From positions 6,138,001 through 6,202,000 of the forward strand of contig CP085827.1 in NCBI GenBank assembly GCA_020809705.1: a stretch of 64,000 bases of DNA, read 5' to 3'. The position numbers and the translations under genes were made by a program. The notes below the pieces were generated by a model that had not been told where the DNA came from, made no database searches, and saw nothing but the letters and a program-made list of their open reading frames with translations. This stretch comes from Calonectria ilicicola (lineage: Eukaryota > Ascomycota > Sordariomycetes > Hypocreales > Nectriaceae). Numbering within the stretch: the first letter of the stretch is position 1; each line of letters opens with the position of its first letter. Shown here in pieces: positions 23,877-34,841 of this stretch.

Positions 23877-26327
23877 TCATGCGTTACTAACTTGGGCCAC
23901 CGGCCCCCATTCCTGTGTCACTTTGGGCTCCTGCACCGCCATGCCCTTGCCACTCAACCAAGCGCGGCATGCCTCAAAGTGCGCGTACTCCTTGGGGTTC
24001 TCTCCGCGCGTAGATCGCATCTTGACGTCTGCCACCTCAAGCATACTACGGCCTGCGGAGTCGCGCGCATGCACGTTGGCACCCCTCTTGACCAGTGTGC
24101 GCATAGCCAATTTGCGCCCGCACCGCACAGCAATATGTAGCGCTGTCTCGCCAGACCGGTTGCGAGCATTGACCTCGGCGCCTGCAGCGATTAGTCTGTC
24201 CAGGATTTCTGGGCCGACCTTGTAATCATCCTCCTCCGGAAGCAAGGCGGCAAAGGCCATCAACGGAGTGTTACCCTCGGAATCATAGTGGTTGGGATCA
24301 ACGCCAGCCTGGAGCAGACCCTCAAGAAGTTGCCGTCGGAGGTTCAGCCGCTCAGTGCACGAATCAAGATCGCGGGGTTCCTTGGTTCTCTTGCGCTTCT
24401 GATCGCCTTGGAGGGGAACATTCTCAAGGCCGTGTTTCTTAACGACGCTAGACTTGCTCAAAGTGGCTGCGGCAAGGCAGTGCAACCCGTTTCGTCCATC
24501 AACATATTCGAAGCTCGGATTATTGGACGCAGATGCGATAAAAGCAAGGAGGTCCGATTCCTTAGCAACCGCAGCATCGGTGTAAAACTCGGGCGCGTTG
24601 GATGGAATGGGGGACGGTGGCGGCGGCGGGTCAAGGTCCATAGTCTGCGTGTACACAGGTCTAATGCCCATGACAGGTTCAGATGCATGCGCAGGGGGTG
24701 TTACATTGAATGCATCACGTTTCATATAATCGGCAAGTTCAGGATAATGCGCGATGAGCTGGTCAAAGGTTTGGCGGGGGATATCGTCAGCGAGTAAAAG
24801 ATGGAACAGAGTCCGCCCCCAGTGGTCCCGAGCGTTAATGTCGAAGTTCCTCTGTCTTAAGATCTGGAGCAACCGAGATAAGTATTCGGGAGATAAGAAC
24901 CAGCCACGGTTTAGCACATGAACAAATGTTTGACCAGCCGTATTGCGGTTGTTGAGAATGGGCCCACAGTGGCCGATTGCCTCAAAGAGGTGGTGGACTG
25001 TATCCATACCACGGGCAGCAAGGAAATGAAGAATGGTGTTGTTGAATTCATCGCAAATTCCTAAATCGACTCCAGAAATCCCACGTTGAATAAGCTGCTG
25101 AGCATCGTAGGTAAGCCCAATAGCATTGACAAATCTTGAATTCACAATGTCATCGCGTGCAAAGCACAAGCAGGACCTTCTCTTGTGTTGCTCTGTTTCA
25201 GGGAAGCACTGCCCCTGCTGATGTAGTAGCTGATCCAGATTGAGAAAATCGCCAGGCAAGTAGTAAGGCTTGTTTGGTAAAATCGGAGGAGCATCACTGT
25301 CGCCGGTCCATTGAGTATCGGGTCCCATATCAGAAATAGGCGACAAGCTGTCGCCTCGATGGTTGATCGGTGCCGTGTATCGCTTGACAAGTCGCTTGAC
25401 GATCCTGACGTAATCCGCTGGGTAATCGGGTAAGAGTCGCTGGAGAGAACTTGTGGTTCCCTGGGTGGAATTGGACATGAATGTGGTCCGGCGAAGGAAC
25501 CCGCTCAAGGGGCCGCGGCTTTCGGGCTCTGTAGGCGGGCGAGTTTGCCGCTGTCCATAAGGAGGGCCTTGAGCTGGAGCTGGGGCTGGGGCAGGCGGGG
25601 TGTAAGTTGGAGGAGGAAATTGGTGAAATGGCGGAACTTCGAGGGTAGTTGGACTAGTGCCGGCTTCTCGCTTCATGTTAGGAGTTGGGTTCGGGTGGAG
25701 CATGACGGGTTCGGGGGCAATCTGAGGAGGAGGAGTCTCGGAGCTTCTAGTTGAGAGAGATCGGGTGGGCGAGAGCGCCAACTCATTGAGGCGGCGGCCC
25801 ATGTCGCTTTCGGTTCGGGGATGAAGCCATCGCGGCTCCTTGTCAAGAAGGCTGTTAAGCTTCTTATTGGCCGATTCCTTTCTGCGACACCAAAGCGTTA
25901 GACGGCGCATTTATAGCATGTGGGCGGGAGCCAAGATCGGGAGCAAGCTATGGTGGGGTTCACCATGCCATGATGAGCGCAGGGACATGACATACCCAGG
26001 AGCAGTGTCGGGGGATTTAGAATGGACAACCTCGATGATCTTTTGCAGGGGCAGCGTAGTGTAGAGGTAGAGACGCGAAACCTTCCGCTGGGACGAGCTG
26101 GTCCAGAGCGGAGGGCGACCGGTGTTGGTGTTGTTTGAGCCAGAGGGTGACGCGGACGAGAATGGTCGCCTCGAGCCGAAGCCCATGGGTGAGGTGGCGC
26201 CCCCGTTCATCCTGATGGCCAGTGATGATGTAGAAGCAGAGGAGAACGACGTAGCAGCGAAAGGCGCAGTATATGGGACAATTGGCTGTTGATTGATGGT
26301 CGAGAAGCCGTTACCAGCAAGGGACAA
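23877..26327 (-). CDS. Ankyrin-repeat protein with disordered proline-rich N-terminal half
   Basis: Two exons, 26327-25996 and 25881-23877 (2337 nt, 778 aa), joined across a 114-nt GT-AG intron. The first 110 residues are Ser/Thr/Asn-rich, then a short ordered block (SRLYLYTTLPLQKIIEVV) spans the junction. A Pro-rich linker (about residues 185-245, with repeated PAPAPA) follows. Ankyrin repeats occupy the rest: FNNTILHFLAARG near the middle, DHWGRTLFHLLLADD, DSEGNTPLMAFAALL, and a C-terminal pair NRSGETALHIAVRCGRKL / ANVHARDSAGRSMLEVADV. No DNA-binding, kinase or membrane domain was recognised, so a protein-interaction role is all that can be said. A TATAAA element lies on the minus strand at about 26402-26397, roughly 70 nt before the ATG. 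Confidence 0.85.
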
Positions 26328-29300
26328 CCCCTCGGTGACGTTGAGAGGCGAGTAGTAGCGCCATCATGAAAGAAGGCGGGCGCTGGGACGGTTTGGTTTA
26401 TAAAATGAATAGAGCCAGGGCGGGAACCAGAACTAGCGGGAGGTAATGACCAGGAATGAGCGCCGGGTGAGATGTAAAAAGTGCATTAGGCAAAGCTGGC
26501 CGTGGTCCGCGGCCGCATGGAGGCAGTGGTGGTGGGCACAGTGAGTGAGATGGGTGAAGAGTGAGAAATGGGATGGAGCCGGTGTGAAACCAGGTGAGAC
26601 TGGTGGGGGGGCGTGTGCAGTCGCTTCAGTGGCCCGTACTGTGCTGTAAGCGCTGGGCTGTACAGCATCGTGCAATCGGCTCCAGTTGCATGGATGCGTT
26701 CATGGAGCATGGAGCATGCCATCGCGGGAACCAGTGCATCTCACCCATGTCACCAAGAGGGAGCAGCAGCAGTAGCATCACCCAGCGGGAGCTAGCCATC
26801 CGACAAGCTTCTCGTTGCATTGTCCTGCTTGCACCCGCAAGGAACACCCGTCGCGGGCCAACAGCTCGCGACCGCTGAGTCCCCCACATCCAATCGATCA
26901 CCACCAAACGTCAGGTCTCGGCCACCGGGCCCTGACGTACTGCCGTCGGCATGGCTGCTACCAAATCTGCCAAATGATAAATCTGGATTAACTACGTGCT
27001 CACCGTCCCCCCTTCATTTCTTGTCTCTTTTCGACGCCATGCTTGTTGCACCAAGTCACACCCGGCTCGTGTTCCTCAAGAGGTGTGTCTTTTAGACCTA
27101 GCGCGCTGCCAACCGGCTGCTGCGCCTCGCTCGGAGGCCTGCTAGGCTGGCTGTTTGCCTAACGAGATTTTCGCCTTCCGCGATGATCCAAGCGATCTCA
27201 AAGCCGTTTCTCGCACGACAGATGAGCCAAGGAAATCTCTTCAGTAATTCCCATGTATCAGTTCCGGGAAATCTGGGGGAAAGTCAATTCATCGCGCCTC
27301 GAAACCATGTGCCGTTGTTGCCACAGAGAAAAGCTCGGCGGCTGGAAGAACGTCGGGGGGGAGTCCCTCCCTCTTTAAGCGCCCATGTGTGTCTCAGCTT
27401 GCAACCTGCATCGACATCCTCCTCGATGCACAGTGCAATGCGCTTAACAACACCGCAACACTGTCCATCGGAAAAAGCAAAGAGAATAAAAACATGAAGT
27501 GTGTTAGAGAGACCGTCTGTCTGTCTGTATGCAATGAGATCAACAGCCACTCTCCATCTCCAACAACACCAATGCCCATGTCACAATTCCGGTGGCCTCT
27601 GAGATTCCTACGTCGCCGCAAAATGTGCCCCGCTGGCGGAGGCTGTGTATCCACCCTGTGGCTGAATACAGTATGAAGTTATGAACAAGCCATTGCGCCA
27701 CGCAAGGCGCCCATTCAGGCTTTTTTTTTATTCCTTCATCCACGCCCACCCAGCCCAGTCTCTCGCGAGTCGCTGGGGTCATGCTGCCTTCCCTCATCCC
27801 TCCCCATGACATGGATCAGAACATGATCACAGACGTCACACACACTCCACAACATCGCCGAGTCTCCTTGGTGACCGTGGACACACACTTGCTCCGTTCG
27901 CTCCTCTGAAAATGCAGCGCTAGCCACCTCCGATTGCCATTAGCGAGTTGGGGGCCAAAGGCAGAAATCGCCACCATCCTAGGCCTCTTTGGAGACAAAA
28001 TAACCGAAGTATGGTTGGCAATCTTCTGCCAAGCAACCTTGGCCAACCTCTAGGTCCGGGCCGCTGCGGTTGTACAATTCTATACAAGTAACCAACAGAA
28101 GAAAAGACCAACTTCGGACACGATGTCAACACGATTCCACGCCAACAGCCTTCAGTACACCCCCACGATACAAGTGCAAACAAAGCCCATGCATTTTCCA
28201 ACCACCTGTGATCTGCAAAACTACCACATTCACGGCGACAAATGACCAGCGAGCTGAGAGCTAACAAGCCTAACCCAGTCCGGTCATTCCACCAACGCTC
28301 TCAGCTCTCGTTCTAGAGCCCTGGGTCTTGGTTCAGGCGGCTAGGGGGCGAAACAGATCTGGCTCAGTATGGTACGTACCCAGCCGCCCAGTCATGTGCG
28401 CCATGGCGTTACACGGACCCAACCATCATTCAAGCCCAGCTTTTGGCTACCAGTCAACAGAAGTGCAGCCCAAATGAATCCGTTAAAGTATATTTAGAAG
28501 CATCGGCCGCACATGTAAGGTGCTCTAGTAGTTCGACGTGTGACACAGGGCTTTGCTAAACTTTTTGGGGGCTCATATGTGTTTCGTTCCGTCCTTCATG
28601 TGAACGTCAGTCTTTTCTTGGCTTACCAGGTTTGTTTCACCTCGCTTTCTAGTTAGTACGCCCAATTTTGACAAAACTCCAAAACGAGCCCCCCCGAACT
28701 TTCAGGATGATCGCACTTTAGATGAATAGACTACGAAATTGAATGAACCAAATTTTCTTTCTTTTTATGGGGGAGAGCGAAAAAAACCTTTATTAATGAT
28801 AGACTAGTCGGCTCTGTCTTTAGTGATATTTTCATCGTTAGGTATGATTACCCTATAAGAGTCAAACTTACCTCTATTCAATCACACCTAAACAAGTAAT
28901 CTTATCAAGACGAACAGCAGAGTAGAAAGGATATGGCATAAATCTATATATTTTACTATGCAAATTAAATCAGGCCTGTGTTCAAACTGCCATTTGCTGA
29001 GCTAGCTTCAATTCGAAGCGCATTTCAACTGGTTTGACGAAGTGGGGGGTTTTTGAAGCGACGGTGTACGGAATGCTGTACCAATTGGAGCGTCGGGGTT
29101 CGGTCCGTCCATCTCTCACTACCCAGATACTGGCGGCCCTGGTACCAAATACACATGTTTTTGTGCTGGCTTGATTTTATGAAAATAATTCGGTTACATA
29201 GCACAAACCTTAGCTAATTTAATGTTGATAGAACTCAAACCATATCCAGAAACATTTCTTTCAGGACTAAAGATCTGCGAGAATGGACTACTTTTCTCTG

Positions 29301-29559
29301 ATTGGCTAATGTGTGATTACCAATCAAGAAAGCGATCCCCACTTGATCCAAAAGTGGTTGGGCAAACTCTCAAACAAAGGTCTCATCCATGACGTGCACC
29401 TGGAACGATATGAAGAATCTTTGCTTTCACAATTGACGAATTTTTGGTTCAGGGCGCCTGTCTCAAATTACCTAGGCCAAGCTTGATGTTAACCCGGCCT
29501 TGCACCCCGCACAGTACGCCTAAAAGCTCCCGTCCAACAAATTCGCAAGTTGAGCAAAG
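26328..29559. other. 3.2-kb intergenic region between divergent genes
   Basis: Separates the ankyrin gene (-) from PPAT (+). GC-rich with CT-rich and CA-rich tracts to about 28400, then AT-richer. Many overlapping ORFs occur on both strands but none shows a protein domain, which fits long untranslated leaders or regulatory DNA. No RNA gene recognised. Confidence 0.55.
26395..26405 (-). promoter_or_regulatory. TATA-box candidate for the ankyrin gene
   Basis: TATAAACC read on the minus strand about 70 nt upstream of the ATG at 26327. Position and sequence only. Confidence 0.4.
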
Positions 29560-30789
29560 ATGGCGCCCACCGCGGCTCACTCAGGCCCTCTTCCACCATC
29601 CCTGCTTCTCCTCCCGGCACCACCCCGCCCCCCATCCTCTTTGGCTCTCTCCGCTGCCTATCGAACGCCGCTTACCGCAGTTCTCACCAAGCTCAAGACC
29701 TCCTCACGGTCATCAACCCTTGTTATTGCTGCCGCTTGTCCCATCCTCCAAGGGCCATCTCGTCGATCCAAATCGGTGCGGTGGGATGATGCGCAGTCAT
29801 TGCTGGCTGGGCTATACACCCTCGTGTCCGCCGTTTGTGCGAAGGAATCGATTGATGTTGATGTAGGTGCTGGACCAGGAAGCGTTGATGTTCGCATTGT
29901 CCTTGTTGACCACGAACCCGACCGCAAATATTCGCCTTCGTATGATGGTGATTATGAAACTAATCGCACCACGGTCCTTGATCTTGCTTCTTTCGCATCA
30001 AAGGTTTATCCTTGGGAAACCGTCTTTCACCCAAATACAGAAGCCGGTTATGGACTGCTGAATGCTTTTCTTAACTTTGCTGGAAAGCAGTCATTTGGCT
30101 ACCAGCAGCTTGTCGTTGTTGACGGTGGAATCACAATGGTTGAAAAAGCCTCTGATTCCTCATCAAAAGATCAGCCTAAGCTTGGTGGGACAGTTTGCTT
30201 AGGAGGCACCTTTGATCACCTGCATCCTGGGCATAAGCTCCTGCTCCACGCAACTGCCCTTCTTCTTGATGTCCCCGACAAAGAATCTGCCGACACATGC
30301 ACATTAATTGTCGGGATTTCTGGCGATGAGCTACTCGTAAACAAGAAACATGCCGAGGAGCTTCAGTCTTGGGATCAACGTGCTGAAAACGTTCTTTCTT
30401 TTCTCTGCACACTCCTGGAATACAAAACAACAGATACAAACCCCTCCACCATTTCAAAGCCAGATGAATTGGTTGCTACTCTACGAGACGGGAAAATAGT
30501 CGTACGTTGTGTTAATATCCATGATCCTTTTGGACCGACCATTGCTGAAGAAGTCATGGACATCATCGTCGTATCAGCAGAGACTCGTAGTGGAGGAAAA
30601 GCCATCAACGATAAAAGAACGGAGAAGGGATGGCATCCATTGGATGTCTACGAAATTAAGGTACTAGATGCTCAGGATATTGTTGAAGATGAAGCCGAGG
30701 GAGATGGGACTAAGGCCGAGGATTTTAGTACTAAAATTAGTAGTACTACCATAAGGGAACGAAGAGCGGCCACAAAGAGTAGCACTTAA
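29560..30789 (+). CDS. Phosphopantetheine adenylyltransferase (CoA synthesis)
   Basis: Single-exon 409-aa protein. The adenylyltransferase domain is in the C-terminal half: GGTFDHLHPGHKLLL at about residue 214 is the nucleotidyltransferase T/HxGH motif that binds ATP, and ISSTTIRER near the C-terminus is the ISSTxIR motif. Between them are VGISGDELLVNKK and VSAETRSGG, as in fungal and plant enzymes. It transfers AMP from ATP to 4'-phosphopantetheine, giving dephospho-CoA, the fourth step of CoA synthesis. The N-terminal 200 residues match the extra domain seen in fungal enzymes of the Cab4 type; no dephospho-CoA kinase domain is attached. The start ATG gives MAPTAAHS and precedes a Pro-rich leader. 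Essential housekeeping gene; intact. Confidence 0.95.
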   Translation: MAPTAAHSGPLPPSLLLLPAPPRPPSSLALSAAYRTPLTAVLTKLKTSSRSSTLVIAAACPILQGPSRRSKSVRWDDAQSLLAGLYTLVSAVCAKESIDVDVGAGPGSVDVRIVLVDHEPDRKYSPSYDGDYETNRTTVLDLASFASKVYPWETVFHPNTEAGYGLLNAFLNFAGKQSFGYQQLVVVDGGITMVEKASDSSSKDQPKLGGTVCLGGTFDHLHPGHKLLLHATALLLDVPDKESADTCTLIVGISGDELLVNKKHAEELQSWDQRAENVLSFLCTLLEYKTTDTNPSTISKPDELVATLRDGKIVVRCVNIHDPFGPTIAEEVMDIIVVSAETRSGGKAINDKRTEKGWHPLDVYEIKVLDAQDIVEDEAEGDGTKAEDFSTKISSTTIRERRAATKSST

Positions 30790-31338
30790 TCATAAATATA
30801 GGCCTCCGCGTTGGTTTCACTCCACTGAACTGAGGTAGGCGGGGAAGTTAGCCAATCGTGAGACAAGTTATAAACATCCATTTACTACTGTTCTACCTCT
30901 TTGATAAGGTTGACATGGTCCCAAATTGAGCCCATCAGTAATGAGGTGTGTTAGAATTATGATGTGTTGTATTGTGTGTGTTGTCTAAAGAACAAGTGTT
31001 CTGTGTGAAAGGAGCTATAAAAGATCTTCATCCCTTGGGTTTGTCTCTTGTTACATAAGCCTCGCTTGGGGCGTGCGAGACATTTCCAACAAAACTCTTC
31101 TTCGAAAAGCACCAGTACAGATCAAGCTTTAGTCCAGCGTTCAATAGGAACCTACGTTTACCCTGCCTAACTGTCTTTTCCTATGTCACTTTGTTATATA
31201 TGCGAAATGAATGAGATAAATGGTGTTAATTAATCGATTCTAAAATAATACTAGCTACTAGTTATGTATATGAGTTATTGATCCTCCAGCGGGCCTGCCC
31301 TAACTTGATCATCCAAATAACTCATCACCAAACAACTT
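30790..31338. other. Intergenic between convergent genes, holds a solo LTR
   Basis: 3' sides of PPAT (+) and the HsbA gene (-). Contains the LTR-like element at 30949-31091; the rest is AT-rich without features. Confidence 0.6.
30949..31091 (+). mobile_element. Solo LTR-like element, copy 1 (143 nt)
   Basis: Begins TGTTAG and ends CCAACA, the TG...CA ends usual for copia-type LTRs. It carries a CTATAAAAGATC promoter-like core near its middle. The reverse complement of 36895-37037 is the same length and differs at about 7 of 143 positions by eye. No internal retrotransposon domain lies beside it, and no clear target duplication was seen. Confidence 0.75.
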
Positions 31339-31878
31339 CTAGTTATAATCAACACAGTTGGCAGCAGAAAAAAGCTCAGTATATTTATCCAGGATGCCAT
31401 TAGTATCCCTGACGTACTGCTGGGCCATATTCCTAGCAAAATCAGAGCTCAGTTTATTGGTAACAGTCTGAATCAACTGGTGGCCAGAGGAGTCGATGAC
31501 CTGAAGCTTGCTGCGCGCGGTTCCGCACTGTTTAGCGGCTGCAACGGCGCTCACGCGAACCTTGATGTGGTCAAGAAGGGCGCTGGCGCTATTATCGAGG
31601 TCTTCAATAGGACCGAGAAGGGTAGCAGCATCACCAAGACCAATTGAAGCAGCGCTCTGACATGTCTTTTGTCCATTCTCGATCGAGGAAATGACGCTAT
31701 CGCAAGCTTTGAGAAGAGAATTTACATTGCCATTAGGATCTTTGGCAATTGCACCCATGTTATTGATAGCAGTGGTAACATCGATGATAGCTTGTTTAAC
31801 AGGCGTATCACGTTCAATGACCATGGCGTAGGAGCTAGCGATGGTGGCCAAAAGGGTAAGCTGGATGGTGGCCTTCAT
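31339..31878 (-). CDS. Secreted HsbA / cell-wall mannoprotein-like protein
   Basis: Single exon, 179 aa. A signal peptide (MKATIQLTLLATIASSYA) is followed by a helical domain with regular heptad-like Ile/Leu spacing and two Cys (ACDS, TCQS) plus two more (KQCGT, ANCVDYN). Size, layout and the DVTTAINNMGAIAK / LLDHIKVR segments match the HsbA family (PF12296), which includes Aspergillus hydrophobic-surface-binding protein and Mp1-type mannoproteins that hold lipids in a helical tunnel. Likely exported and bound to cell wall or hydrophobic surfaces. It lacks the Ser/Thr-rich, GPI-anchored tail of the mannoproteins. A TATA-like GATAAAAAG sits about 150 nt upstream and the leader is A/C-rich, typical of well-expressed fungal genes. 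Confidence 0.9.
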   Translation of the reverse strand: MKATIQLTLLATIASSYAMVIERDTPVKQAIIDVTTAINNMGAIAKDPNGNVNSLLKACDSVISSIENGQKTCQSAASIGLGDAATLLGPIEDLDNSASALLDHIKVRVSAVAAAKQCGTARSKLQVIDSSGHQLIQTVTNKLSSDFARNMAQQYVRDTNGILDKYTELFSAANCVDYN

Positions 31879-33060
31879 GGTGTTGGTTGTATTTTTTTTT
31901 TGAGAATGAATTCTTTAGTTATGAGATGAATAGTTGGTGATCTTTTGAGAATGGTGATAATGTTGTTGTTATTGTTGGAAGAATGTTGCTCCTAATTTAC
32001 ATCTCAACTAGGTCCGGATCACGCCCTTTTTATCTTCGCTATCCTGTATATGCACTTGCATATAGTAATCCTTCACCTACCTGATCTAGAAATTATTACT
32101 ATTCTGCTAAAGGCATCAGTAATCCACATATTTTCTTTAGCTTGTTTATCAAATTTTCTCGCTTATCAAATTTGGTATAGAAAAGGGCAAATTCTTGTTA
32201 TACTTGAACGCATAGGCAAGTTTCAGAAGTTCTTACCGACTGTTTTGCGTGGGGTTAGTGCTAGATGGTCTTGTCTAGCGATTTCCCGCTCAGATCGCTG
32301 CAAGTCCGAGCACTAAAGGTCGCTCGGTTAATGATACACATCGACGATGACATCGGCTACAGAAAGCTGTCTTGTGTCCATAAACCAATGGCCGAAGTTT
32401 ATTGGCTTTTACGATTGTTTTGGATTTGGCCTAAGGAACTAGAGGACAAAGCGTCAAGCTTCCAGGGTCACCAAACCCCTAGTGCTGAATACGCTTTGAA
32501 TCAGCTAGTCCATGCAGGGACCATTTCAAGTTATCCCATTTTCCTAATTTGGGTTTTCCTCTGGCCTATTTCTGTAATCAATTTATCCCTTTTGCTGATC
32601 ATGCTGCGCCCATTAGTGTATACAGCAGAGAGTCTTAGCCAAATGTATAACCGAACTAGTTCACATCCCTCATACGGTTTTTATTTGCATCCTATAATAA
32701 TTGAAAATGCTATTCAATGTGTACATATCCCATCAGACCTGCTTGTGAGAAATTCCCTACAGATATTTGAAGCTGTTTCTGTCTAGTCAAGTCCCGAGGA
32801 CCCAAGGTGCAGTGAATACTCCGATCAGCTCGGTACATATTATCTACCGAAAAGTTTGTACGATTCTGGCTGGTTTATGAAAGCTTCATCGCCTCAAGGA
32901 TGCATGCACCTGGGTTGTTTTGTAAACATTCGCCCCTCTCTTCTCAATTTAATTCCAAGTCACTCAAATTTCGCAGATACTCAGAACCACACCGGTTGTT
33001 ACTAGAAAAGTCTCTCAATATTGAGGACACACCCTCTATATAGCGAATATCACCGTAGCA
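31879..33060. other. Intergenic, no confident gene
   Basis: Promoter of the HsbA gene, then sequence 3' of the P450 gene. Two plus-strand ORFs (32050-32316 and 32265-32786) encode hydrophobic stretches but have no family-like blocks and no splice-supported extension. Confidence 0.5.
32024..32035 (-). promoter_or_regulatory. TATA-like element of the HsbA gene
   Basis: GATAAAAAG on the minus strand, about 150 nt before the ATG at 31878, followed by an A/C-rich leader without ATG in the last 80 nt. Confidence 0.4.
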
Positions 33061-34841
33061 TTATCGCTTCACCTCCTTTAAGCGCACATTCAAATCTCCC
33101 TTTTCCCATAAAACGAAGACTTTCTGCTGTTCCCAATTACTGCTGTCTTCTTGTATCTCAAGATCAAACTTCCACAGCAAACGGGCAAGAATGATCCGCA
33201 TCTCAGCATACGCAAGGCTAGATGAATTTTTTTTTTAGTTAGCCACTTGATGATTGTATTAGTAGTGTTACTCAGGAACTTCACTTACTTCTTGCCAATG
33301 CAGTTGCGAGGCCCAATTGAGAAGGGTTGTAACACACCCTTTTGATCACCTTCATACGCAGGGTCATCCATCCATCGCTCTGGTGCAAAAGACTCAGGGT
33401 TTCTGAAGTTCCGCTCAGACTTGAATGCCGGCCATTGAGATATAGATACCAACGTCTATAGTTCAAGGTTATTATTTAATTTCCACGTTAATAAATGTGT
33501 CTGCCAACTCATTACCTTGGCAGGCAGATAATGGCCTTCAACAATCTCACCACCTTCTGGGACGACTCTTGGAAGACTGCTAGGTACTGGGGGGTCTGGA
33601 ATTAGGTTAGTTAATTGAAACTTGGATTATTGTTTGCTATGGCATCGTACACATGCGGAATCCTTCATTAAAAACTGCAATCAAGTACTTCAACTCGTTC
33701 ACATTGTTAATAGTAATCTCTTCTTCCGACTTGAAGGTAGATCGGATCTCTTTGACCAGACGATTATAACAATGATGGTTAGTTAAAAGTCGGAAAGTAG
33801 TACCGCTCAATAAGGTGGCTGTCGTTTCGCTTCCAGCGATAATAAGAATATTAGCATTTTCGACAATTTCTGCGTCGGAAAGTCCCTTTTTAGTGTCGTT
33901 ATGACGGAGGATATACGACATAAAGTCTTCTCGTTCTGTGTTCTGAGTGTCCAATCGCCTCATTACAGTTGTCTTACTTAGCTGAAAGTGCTCATCAAAG
34001 CTTCGCCTCAACCCTGGAGGAACAACGAGTTCAGCCAGTGCTCCAAAGCCAAACCGATCTGGTAACTCTGTGTATGCTAATATTTTCACAGTTTCGAATA
34101 TCATCCTTACCCAAGGATGGTAGCCCCCGCTCTCCAAACACCCAAAAGGTTCCCCAAATGCAAGATCACCAATGAGGTCAAAGGTTACGAAGTTATACCA
34201 CCGAACAATATCGATGATAGATCCTTCTCGAGCCTTGGCTGTGAGCTTCTCAATAAATAGATCGGTATAATGCTTCATAATATGTTCCTGATTTCTCAGC
34301 GCCTTTTCCGAAAAAGCATGAGAGAGGAGCCGACGCATACGTTTATGATCCTCATTATTGGCACTCAATATTTGGGGATCTTGACGGTTCAACTTGTAAT
34401 GGATAGGATCCTTTTCAAATGTTTTATCTCCGCCAGTCTTGTGGCCGTATATCTGCTTCATTGCATCAACAGTGATGACTGATACCTCATTCGGTGCAAA
34501 CCGAAGGGCAGGTCCATACTGATCATGCAAGTCTTTCAAAACAACATGCCAATCGCCTCGAAGAGTATGATAAATATAGGGTATCTGGGACCAAGAATAA
34601 AGCTTGGGACCTGGAACCTTGGATAGAGGATGAAAGAAGGCGTAATAGAGACAGCTCCCAATAAAATACCATGAAATCTATTGTCCGTGATCAGTTGGAA
34701 GGCCCACAAAGCCAATAAGAATTCGGTATATTTAATGCTGAATGGTCTTCAGCGATCACTTACTCCAATTATTGCTAGGTAGATCAGGATTGTGCTGGCG
34801 GAGACATCGTTTTTCGGCGGCAGGTACATGAGAACCCCCAT
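33061..34841 (-). CDS. Cytochrome P450 monooxygenase, isotrichodermin C-15 hydroxylase-like
   Basis: Five exons: 34841-34764, 34677-33651, 33595-33516, 33455-33289 and 33217-33061 (1509 nt, 502 aa). An N-terminal anchor (STILIYLAIIG/ISWYFIGSCLYY) is followed by the proline hinge SKVPGPKL. The I-helix oxygen site is IIAGSETTAT; K-helix ExxR is EGFR; then FAPERW; the heme loop is FSIGPRNCIG with the thiolate Cys at about residue 447. Three of these blocks are complete only across predicted introns, which supports the splicing. ER-membrane enzyme using a P450 reductase. Overall resemblance is to the CYP65/Tri11-type group; the substrate is unknown. No other biosynthetic genes adjoin it. Intact. 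Confidence 0.92.

Noticed and set aside
32050..32786. Two overlapping plus-strand ORFs (88 and 173 codons) as a membrane-protein gene
   Set aside because: No motif, no signal peptide, no splice sites that join them, and composition like the AT-rich surroundings.
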